Assembly (NCBI GenBank): GCA_021780415.1
Contig: JAJXYW010000059.1
Coordinates: 1 to 6,545, forward strand
Length of the DNA: 6,545 nt
Source: Acidobacteriota bacterium
GTDB lineage: Bacteria > Acidobacteriota > Terriglobia > Terriglobales > Acidobacteriaceae
Reading direction: 5' to 3'
The notes beneath the pieces are model-generated. The model did no database searches. It was not told where the DNA came from and worked only from the letters and a program-made list of their open reading frames with translations. Made by a program: the position numbers and the translations under genes. Shown in pieces: positions 1 to 4,989 of the stretch (the first letter of the stretch is position 1; every line of letters begins with the position of its first letter).

Positions 1-487
1 CGGCGCGGTCTTCATCCATCTTGGTAAAGAACCGTCCCGCCGTCAGCACCTTGTCATACACCATCAGGTCCGACGGCGTATCCCCCTCCAGCGACACATT
101 ATCCGCCTTCCGCTGCCCGAACTTCGCTACCACCGACCCCTCGTTGAACTGGTAATTCGTATACTGCAACGCCGCCGATGCCGCCACCACATGCGGCAAC
201 TGCGAGATCGCAATCATGTCATCAAACGTCAACTCCTTGCGCGCCAGCATCTCCGCCGTCGGCCTCACCCCGATCACCGGAAACCGGAACATCCACAGCA
301 CATTGGTCCCAAACGACGCCACCATATTCGATACCGATGTATTCAATCCATTGATCACCGACGAGATCGTAATCACCGTCATCACGCCAATCACAATACC
401 CAGAATCGTCAACCCCGAGCGCATCTTATTCGCCCGCAGCGTATCCAGCGCCATCTTCACCGACTCGCGTTGATCACTCGCTCGCAT
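1..487 (-). CDS. MacB/FtsX-type ABC transporter permease, 3' part cut off by window edge
   Basis: Translating the minus strand from the ATG at 487-485 gives 162 residues with no stop before the window edge, beginning MRASDQRESVKMALDTLRAN. Residues 13-24 hold the typical MacB motif (ALDTLRANKMRS). A hydrophobic transmembrane segment follows at about 25-47, and then the start of the periplasmic MacB_PCD domain, which includes LEGDTPSD and ends in a GRFF motif (151-154). In the family this subunit spans the inner membrane four times and couples an ABC ATPase to periplasmic substrate handling, usually export of macrolides, peptides or lipids; the substrate here is unknown. The ATG directly follows the TAG of the upstream permease with no intervening base, and a GAGGAG sequence lies inside that gene, so translational coupling is likely. 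Its N-terminus resembles that of the upstream permease, which suggests tandem duplication. The C-terminal FtsX half lies outside the window. Confidence 0.9.
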   Translation of the reverse strand, partial: MRASDQRESVKMALDTLRANKMRSGLTILGIVIGVMTVITISSVINGLNTSVSNMVASFGTNVLWMFRFPVIGVRPTAEMLARKELTFDDMIAISQLPHVVAASAALQYTNYQFNEGSVVAKFGQRKADNVSLEGDTPSDLMVYDKVLTAGRFFTKMDEDRA

Positions 488-1714
488 CTAGAACTCGCTC
501 CTCAACGCCACAATCGGATCCAGGTCCGCAGCCTTCCTCGCCGGATACACTCCAAAGAAAACTCCCACCGACAACGCCACCACCAGCCCCGCAAACACGC
601 TCCATAGTGCAATCGCCGCCGGAAATCCCGCAATGATCGCGACTCCCTTCGCCACCGCCACGCCAAACACCACCCCTATCGCCCCACCAATCAGCGACAG
701 CGTTCCCGACTCCATCAAAAACTGAATCAGCAGATCATTCCGCTTCGCTCCCAACGCCTTGCGCACGCCAATCTCGCGCGTCCGTTCCGTCACGCTCACC
801 AGCATGATGTTCATGATCACCACCCCGCCCACCACCAGCGAGATCGCCGCAATCGCAATCGCCACTCCACCAATGCTGTCGATAATCTGCGACAGCAATC
901 CCGCCAGAGTGTCGCTGGTCTCCAGCGTAAAGCTGTCGTCCTCCCCCGGCCGGTCATGCCGCATGTCCCGCATGATCACGCGAGCCTGGTCGCTGGCCGC
1001 CACCATCGCCGCCGCACCATTGCCCGCCTTCATATAAATCGTCACCGACTTCATCGTCCCGTACGTCTTCTGATACGCCGTCAACGGCACACCCACCCAG
1101 TTATCCTGGCTCTGCCCCAGCGTCTTCCCCTGCTTCTCCCCCAGCCCGATAATCGTGTACGGCACCCCATCCACGCGGATCTCTTTCCCAATCGGGTCTG
1201 CAAACTTCAGCAGGTTCTCTTCAATGTCCGCGCCAATCAGCGCCACCCGCGCGCCATGGTTCTCATCCGCCTGTGTCAGCCCGCGCCCCTCCACAATATT
1301 CAGGTTCTGCATATCCGGCATCAACGCCGTATACCCGCGGATCTGCGTGTCCGTGCTCGACTGCGCCCCATACACCACGCCTCCCTGCGTGCTCTGGAAC
1401 GCTCCCACCTCCGCGCACGCCGTGCACTCCTTCTGCACCGCGCGATACTGATCCATCGAGATCACCTTGCGCTTCTGGTACTTCAGATACTCCTTGTAGC
1501 TGGTCGTAAACGCCGGCTGCTGCGAGATCGTGAACACATCCGCGCCCTGGTTATTAATCTTCGTCGCGACATACTGATTCGCCCCGTTCACCAGCGTCAC
1601 CACCGCGATCACGCTCGCCACCGCGATCACCACGCCCAGCAGCGTCAGCACGCTGCGCATCTTGTTCGCCCACAGCGACTGCAGCGCAATCCGAAATGCC
1701 TCTTTGATCTCCAT
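488..1714 (-). CDS. MacB/FtsX-type ABC transporter permease
   Basis: This is a complete 408-residue permease, the usual length for a MacB-like subunit without a fused ATPase. Residues 9-20 (IALQSLWANKMR) precede transmembrane helix 1 at about 21-43. A periplasmic MacB_PCD-like domain spans about 44-280, with a CxxC pair at Cys97/Cys100. The FtsX domain holds three more helices at about 282-306, 334-361 and 366-390. The cytoplasmic coupling loop TERTREIGVRKALGAKR (309-325) and the ending PARKAADLDPIVALRSEF are family hallmarks. The ATG at 1714 is the only plausible start, because an in-frame TGA lies two codons upstream; the ribosome site is weak. It probably forms an operon with the permease that follows it directly. 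The xylanase ends 145 bp upstream on the same strand, and no clear terminator or promoter is visible in that gap. No ATPase or membrane-fusion partner is seen, so the substrate cannot be named. Confidence 0.95.
   Translation of the reverse strand: MEIKEAFRIALQSLWANKMRSVLTLLGVVIAVASVIAVVTLVNGANQYVATKINNQGADVFTISQQPAFTTSYKEYLKYQKRKVISMDQYRAVQKECTACAEVGAFQSTQGGVVYGAQSSTDTQIRGYTALMPDMQNLNIVEGRGLTQADENHGARVALIGADIEENLLKFADPIGKEIRVDGVPYTIIGLGEKQGKTLGQSQDNWVGVPLTAYQKTYGTMKSVTIYMKAGNGAAAMVAASDQARVIMRDMRHDRPGEDDSFTLETSDTLAGLLSQIIDSIGGVAIAIAAISLVVGGVVIMNIMLVSVTERTREIGVRKALGAKRNDLLIQFLMESGTLSLIGGAIGVVFGVAVAKGVAIIAGFPAAIALWSVFAGLVVALSVGVFFGVYPARKAADLDPIVALRSEF
498..503 (-). promoter_or_regulatory. Ribosome binding site of the left-edge permease, inside the upstream gene
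   Basis: The minus strand reads GAGGAG within the last codons of the upstream permease, ten bases before the ATG at 487. Its position inside the preceding coding region, together with the abutting stop and start codons, supports coupled translation of the two permeases. Confidence 0.6.
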
Positions 1715-1859
1715 CGCCTGTCAGCTTCCATCCTACCCTGCGGCCATCGCCGAACTCCGGCCATCTCGACCTGACGCGTCCGTTCCATTGCGCACACCAC
1801 TCCGCAGTCTTCTACGCAAACCACATCCCGCCAGTTCCATCCCCCTCCGCCACCCCGTC

Positions 1860-3002
1860 CTACGCCCGCGCCGGAGCCTCCCCCAGCGCCTTCACCTCGG
1901 CCACAAACGCCGCCACCGGCTGCATCTCCGCATTGAACGGCAGCGGCCGCTCCGGCAGCCCATCCGCCCGCGCGTCCTCATGATTCAGCCACGTGTACTT
2001 GTCCGTAATCCCCCACGTCAGCACCGCCACCACCGCCGGATCGGCCAGCACCATCCCCAGATACTCCCGGTACACCTTCGCCACCGCCGCATCCCTCGGC
2101 CCCAGCTCCGGCCCCACGTACCGGTCGTTCACATCCATCTCCGTCACCATCACCTTCAGTCCCATCGCCCGCGCCTCGGCAATCATCTGCATCAACCCGC
2201 TGCCATACACCGGCGCGTGCCCATTCTTGTTCGCGGCACTCAGATGCGACTGCACCCCCAGCGCATCCAGCGGAATATGTTTCTTCTGCATCTCCCGCAA
2301 CAGCCCCATCACCGCCGCGCGCTTCTGCTCCGACTCCGCATCCTCGCCCTCAATCCCATAGTCGTTGTAGACCAGCAGCGCCTTCGGGTCCACCCTCCGC
2401 GCCGTCCTGAATGCCACCTCGATATACTCCGGCACCGCTCCCGTCCCACCCAGCACCTTCTGCCACGGCGAGTCCCTGAACCCTCCCTTCAGCCCATCGC
2501 TCACCTGCACCGCCTCGTTCACCACATCCCAGCTCTGCATCTTCCCCGCATACCGCCCGCCCACGCGCTCAATATGCTCCACCAGCACCCGCTTCGCATT
2601 CGCCTGCGTCACATACCCATCGAACCACCCCGGCAGTTGCCGATGCCACACAAAATTATGTCCGCGCAGCTTCATCCCATTGGCCTCGGCGAACGCCGCC
2701 AGATAATCCGCATTGTCGAAGAAGTACGTCGTCGGCGTAGGCCGCAACGGCCCAAACTTGTACTCGCTCTCCCCCACCACAATCCCCGCCTGCGCCTTCA
2801 CCAACTCCATGTACGCCGCATCGGTCCGCAGCGCGTGCACATTCACCGCGCACCCCGCCAGGATTCCCCGCCCCGCCCCAGCCGAGCGTATCGACTCCGC
2901 CGTCTGAGCGGCCTGCGCCCTCACCCGTCCCGCGACGCCCATCGCCGCAACCGCACCCACCGCCGACCCCTGCACCACGAACCGCCTGCGCGTCATCGTC
3001 AT
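1860..3002 (-). CDS. Tat-exported GH10 endo-1,4-beta-xylanase
   Basis: This is a glycoside hydrolase family 10 enzyme, which hydrolyses internal beta-1,4-xylosidic bonds of xylan with retention of configuration. With the ATG at 3002 the protein has 380 residues and opens MTMTRRRFVVQG, a twin-arginine motif, followed by a hydrophobic Ala/Gly/Val stretch and a likely AQA cleavage site at about residue 31. The protein should therefore be exported folded. Catalytic landmarks (numbered from this start): GHNFVWH 114-120, WDVVNE 158-163 with acid/base Glu163, NDY 213-215, QSH 251-253, TEMD 287-290 with nucleophile Glu288, and WGITDKYTW 330-338. I chose ATG 3002 because AAAGGA lies eight bases upstream. 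A GTG at 3035 would add 11 residues, and other ATGs lie at 3011 and 2996. The usual ENxMKW motif reads ESEYKF here (78-83), so the Asn that helps bind sugar at subsite -2 is Ser. It is transcribed divergently from rnpB and may continue into the permease genes. Confidence 0.93.
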   Translation of the reverse strand: MTMTRRRFVVQGSAVGAVAAMGVAGRVRAQAAQTAESIRSAGAGRGILAGCAVNVHALRTDAAYMELVKAQAGIVVGESEYKFGPLRPTPTTYFFDNADYLAAFAEANGMKLRGHNFVWHRQLPGWFDGYVTQANAKRVLVEHIERVGGRYAGKMQSWDVVNEAVQVSDGLKGGFRDSPWQKVLGGTGAVPEYIEVAFRTARRVDPKALLVYNDYGIEGEDAESEQKRAAVMGLLREMQKKHIPLDALGVQSHLSAANKNGHAPVYGSGLMQMIAEARAMGLKVMVTEMDVNDRYVGPELGPRDAAVAKVYREYLGMVLADPAVVAVLTWGITDKYTWLNHEDARADGLPERPLPFNAEMQPVAAFVAEVKALGEAPARA

Positions 3003-3010
3003 GGCGCCCA

Positions 3011-3016
3011 TCCTTT
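3011..3016 (-). promoter_or_regulatory. Ribosome binding site that decides the xylanase start
   Basis: The minus strand reads AAAGGA with an eight-base spacer to the ATG at 3002. It overlaps the alternative ATG at 3011, and the GTG at 3035 has only a loose GGGGTGG sequence upstream. This favours the 3002 start, which also places the twin-arginine motif a few residues from the N-terminus, as in typical Tat signals. Confidence 0.5.
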
Positions 3017-3059
3017 CACCCAAGGCCTTTCTCACGCAACCACCCCAGCACCCCGCCCT

Positions 3060-3094
3060 CTCTACCCTCTACCCTGTATGCTCTGCCCTCTGCC
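3060..3094 (+). repeat. Degenerate heptamer tract upstream of rnpB
   Basis: Five consecutive seven-base units can be read on the + strand: CTCTACC, CTCTACC, CTGTATG, CTCTGCC, CTCTGCC. The first two are identical and the last two are identical. The tract ends seven bases before the extended -10 element of rnpB, so it covers the -35 region. It also lies in the region upstream of the divergent xylanase. On the opposite strand the units read as rotations of GAGGGTA, close to the GGGGATA units found after rnpB. Confidence 0.7.
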
Positions 3095-3100
3095 TCCCAC

Positions 3101-3109
3101 TGCTACACT
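3101..3109 (+). promoter_or_regulatory. Extended -10 promoter of rnpB
   Basis: The sequence TGCTACACT fits the extended -10 pattern TGnTAnnnT, with TACACT at 3104-3109. Transcription would start about seven bases downstream, near 3116-3117, which is exactly where the 5' strand of RNase P helix P1 begins. No good -35 hexamer is present at 16-18 bases; that region is heptamer repeat. An extended -10 is known to relax the need for a -35 element. Confidence 0.6.
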
Positions 3110-3115
3110 AAAGAC

Positions 3116-3586
3116 GTGCAGGCGGCTGGATGATCGCTGCCTTCCGCGCCGTCAGGCGTCGGAAGGGGGAGGAAAGTCCGAACTCCGCAGGGCAGTGTGC
3201 CGGATAACGTCCGGGACGGCGAGCGCAAGCTTGTCGGACGGCCAGTGCAACAGAAAACAAACCGCCTCAGATAGTTGGGCTGCGAGCGCAAGCGAGCAAC
3301 CCATGCAAGCTCTCTGCGGTAAGGGTGAAACGGCGGGGTAAGAGCCCACCGGATCCGGCGTAAGTCGGATCGCATGGTAAACCCCACACGGAGCAAGACC
3401 AAATAGGCAGGGAGTCTCGCCGTCCCTCTTCAGACAGCGAGCGCGCGACGGCCCGTCACGCCCAGGCGAAGAGACCTGCGCAAGCAGGAGCCGAAACCTG
3501 CGGGTAGGTTGCTTGAGCCATGCCGCAAGGCATGGCCTAGAGGAATGATCGTCTAAAACAAAATTCGGCTTACGGGCCGCCTGCAC
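3116..3586 (+). ncRNA. rnpB: RNase P RNA, bacterial class A
   Basis: This is the catalytic RNA that removes 5' leaders from pre-tRNAs. Helix P1 pairs 3117-3126 with 3576-3585 without mismatch. P3 pairs CTTCCG 3141-3146 with CGGAAG 3160-3165. Helix P4 pairs AAGTCCGAA 3174-3182 with TTCGGCTT 3564-3571 around the universally conserved bulged U at 3177. The conserved GAGGAAAGTCC, GGTAAGAGCCCACCG and GGAGCAAGACCAAATAGG blocks are present, and the GGT at 3376-3378 is the loop that binds the tRNA 3' CCA. GGGC 3190-3193 can pair with GCCC 3451-3454 in the P17 loop, forming the P6 pseudoknot typical of class A. P9, P12 and P18 (3517-3536) end in GCAA tetraloops. At about 470 nt it is longer than the 377-nt E. 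coli RNA, mainly because of extra sequence in the P12 and P16-P17 arms. No U-tract terminator follows. Open frames crossing this region are spurious. Confidence 0.97.
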
Positions 3587-3595
3587 ACAAATACA

Positions 3596-3630
3596 GGGGA
3601 TAGAGTGTAGAGGATAGGGGATAGACGGCA
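3596..3630 (+). repeat. Degenerate heptamer tract just after rnpB
   Basis: Five period-seven units can be read on the + strand: GGGGATA, GAGTGTA, GAGGATA, GGGGATA, GACGGCA. The tract begins ten bases after the end of helix P1. It is purine-rich, whereas the tracts before rnpB and before the reductase gene are pyrimidine-rich, so it is inverted relative to both. Thirteen bases, 3612-3624, are exactly complementary to 3739-3751 and to 3746-3758. Confidence 0.7.
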
Positions 3631-3724
3631 GAGCCTCACCAATCCCTCGCTATCCACGTGCGACCCTCCGCACCCCCTCTGCATCCAAACAACCGACGCC
3701 AGCACCACCGGGTCCGCCTCCTCT

Positions 3725-3763
3725 CTATCCCCCATCCCCTATCCCCTATCCCCTATCCCCTGC
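3725..3763 (+). repeat. Heptamer tract CCCCTAT in the reductase leader
   Basis: Three perfect CCCCTAT units occupy 3736-3756. A variant CCCCTGC follows at 3757-3763, and a shortened CCCCAT precedes at 3730-3735. The tract ends five bases before the ribosome binding site of the aldo/keto reductase, so it lies in the leader or promoter region of that gene. The reverse complement is a rotation of GGGGATA, the unit found after rnpB. The stretch between the two tracts (3631-3724) shows no gene, terminator or clear promoter. Confidence 0.75.
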
Positions 3764-3767
3764 CCCC

Positions 3768-3772
3768 AGGAG
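3768..3772 (+). promoter_or_regulatory. Ribosome binding site of the aldo/keto reductase
   Basis: AGGAG lies six bases before the ATG at 3779, a standard spacing that fixes the start. It directly follows the heptamer tract, so any change in repeat number would alter the leader but not the spacing between this site and the start codon. Confidence 0.7.
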
Positions 3773-3778
3773 TCCCCC

Positions 3779-4834
3779 ATGAACTACCGCTCTCTCGGCC
3801 GCTCCGGCCTCAAAGTCCCCGAGCTCTGTTTCGGCACCGGCACCTTCGGTGGCGCCAACGACGAATTCTTCAAATCCTGGGGCTCTACCCAGGACGCCGA
3901 AGCCGCCCGCCTCATCGACATCTGCATGGAAGCCGGCTGCAATTTCTTCGACACCGCCGACATCTACTCTAACGGCCACAGCGAGACCGTCCTCGGCAAA
4001 GCCATCGCGCATTTGCCGAGACAAGACGTCCTGATCTCCACCAAGGCTACCTTCCGCTCCGGCCTCGGCCCCAACGACGTCGGCTCCTCCCGCTACCACC
4101 TCACCGCCGCCCTCGAGCAATCCCTCCGCCGCCTCAACACCGACTACATCGACGTCTACCACCTCCATGCCTTCGACGCGACCACCCCCATCGACGAGAC
4201 CCTCAACACCCTCGACAAGATGGTCCGCGAGGGCAAGGTCCGCTACATCGCCTGCTCCAACTTCTCCGGCTGGCACCTCATGAAGTCCCTCTCCGTCTCC
4301 GAGCGTTACGGCTGGGCCCGCTACGTCGGCCACCAGGTCTACTACTCCCTCGTCGGCCGCGACTACGAGTGGGAGCTCATGCCTCTCGCCCTCGATCAGG
4401 GCATCGGCGCCCTCGTCTGGAGCCCGCTCGGCTGGGGCCGCCTCACCGGCAAAATCCGCCGCGGCCAGCCCCTCCCTTCCGACTCCCGCCTGCAAAGCAA
4501 ATTGGTCATCGACGCCGGCCCCACCCCCGACTGGGAACACGTCTACAAAGTCGTTGACGCCCTCGACGCCCTCGCCCTCGAAACCGGCAAGACCGTCCCG
4601 CAGTTAGCTCTCAACTGGCTCCTCCAGCGCCCCACCATCTCCACCCTCGTCATCGGCGCGCGCAACGAGCAGCAGCTCCGCGCCAATCTCGCCAGCACCG
4701 GCTGGAGCCTCACCCCCGAGCAGGTCGCCAAACTCGATGCCGCCAGCTCCGTCCCGCTCCCCTACCCCTACTGGCACCAGGTCCAGTTCGACGAGCGCAA
4801 CCCCTTCCCCACCCCCCAAACCCACACCAGTTAA
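3779..4834 (+). CDS. Aldo/keto reductase
   Basis: This is a 351-residue cytosolic NAD(P)H-dependent oxidoreductase of the aldo/keto reductase superfamily, a (beta/alpha)8 barrel that reduces carbonyl groups. The N-terminus MNYRSLGRSGLKVPELCFGT is the family's opening strand. The catalytic tetrad is complete: Asp58 in FFDTADIYSNG, Tyr63, Lys89 in STKA and His130 in YHLHAFD. Further hallmarks are VRYIACSNFSGW (154-165), HQVYYS (185-190), the WSPLGWGRLTGK segment (214-225) and the cofactor-phosphate region VIGARNEQQLRANL (291-304). Length and motif order suggest the long-chain IolS/YajO-like group, but the substrate cannot be told from sequence. No signal peptide is seen. The start is fixed by AGGAG six bases upstream. 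Codons end mostly in C. It follows rnpB on the same strand after about 190 bp and may have its own promoter, although none is obvious. The gene beyond it is convergent. Confidence 0.95.
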   Translation: MNYRSLGRSGLKVPELCFGTGTFGGANDEFFKSWGSTQDAEAARLIDICMEAGCNFFDTADIYSNGHSETVLGKAIAHLPRQDVLISTKATFRSGLGPNDVGSSRYHLTAALEQSLRRLNTDYIDVYHLHAFDATTPIDETLNTLDKMVREGKVRYIACSNFSGWHLMKSLSVSERYGWARYVGHQVYYSLVGRDYEWELMPLALDQGIGALVWSPLGWGRLTGKIRRGQPLPSDSRLQSKLVIDAGPTPDWEHVYKVVDALDALALETGKTVPQLALNWLLQRPTISTLVIGARNEQQLRANLASTGWSLTPEQVAKLDAASSVPLPYPYWHQVQFDERNPFPTPQTHTS

Positions 4835-4873
4835 CTCCGCACGCGCCTCAGCACAAGTACCGTTGTCTGGCTC

Positions 4874-4944
4874 TTGCCTCTGCATTTGCGTTTGCTCTTC
4901 TGCTTGTCATCCCGCAGCGGAGAGATCCCTGTATGTCCCCGGCA
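4874..4944. repeat. Probable dispersed intergenic element: degenerate hexamer tract plus conserved-looking block
   Basis: A degenerate hexamer run is visible at 4874-4903: TTGCCT, CTGCAT, TTGCGT, TTGCTC, TTCTGC. It leads into TTGTCATCCCGCAGCGG and GAGATCCCTG. It lies between the convergent reductase and secreted-protein genes. Blocks of the GTCATCCCGNAGNGGA...ATCCCTG style recur in intergenic regions of some Acidobacteriota; that is recollection, not something tested here. Only one copy is in the window, so the claim that it is dispersed is inference. Confidence 0.4.
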
Positions 4945-4976
4945 GTGCCCATGTCTCGCCACTGAGACATGGGCAC
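4945..4976. repeat. Perfect 13-bp inverted repeat between convergent genes
   Basis: GTGCCCATGTCTC (4945-4957) and GAGACATGGGCAC (4964-4976) are exact reverse complements around the six-base loop GCCACT. The hairpin lies 13 bp beyond the stop of the minus-strand gene and 110 bp beyond the stop of the reductase, so it could end or stabilise transcripts from either side. Neither strand has a T-run after the stem, so it is not a standard intrinsic terminator. It could equally be the palindromic part of a REP-like element together with 4874-4944. Confidence 0.75.
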
Positions 4977-4989
4977 CCGCCAGCCCCAA

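Noticed and set aside
1662..3341. 559-codon open frame on the + strand
   Set aside because: It is antisense to the xylanase and runs into rnpB. The product is Arg/His/Pro-rich with no domain, as expected from the opposite strand of a GC-rich gene.
3103..3586. Open frames antisense to rnpB (3103-3402 and 3152-3586)
   Set aside because: The sequence is fully explained by a structured RNase P RNA on the + strand. The antisense products show no recognisable domain.
3725..3763. CCCCTAT tract as a CRISPR array or telomere-like end
   Set aside because: The units are seven bases with no spacers, and the tract is internal to the sequence next to a ribosome site. It is a simple tandem repeat.
3746..4540. 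264-codon open frame on the minus strand
   Set aside because: It is antisense to the aldo/keto reductase and Gly/Ala/Glu/Val-rich. The + strand frame carries the full catalytic tetrad.
4945..4976. Hairpin as a standard intrinsic terminator
   Set aside because: The stem is perfect, but neither strand shows a T-run after it, so I list it as an inverted repeat only.
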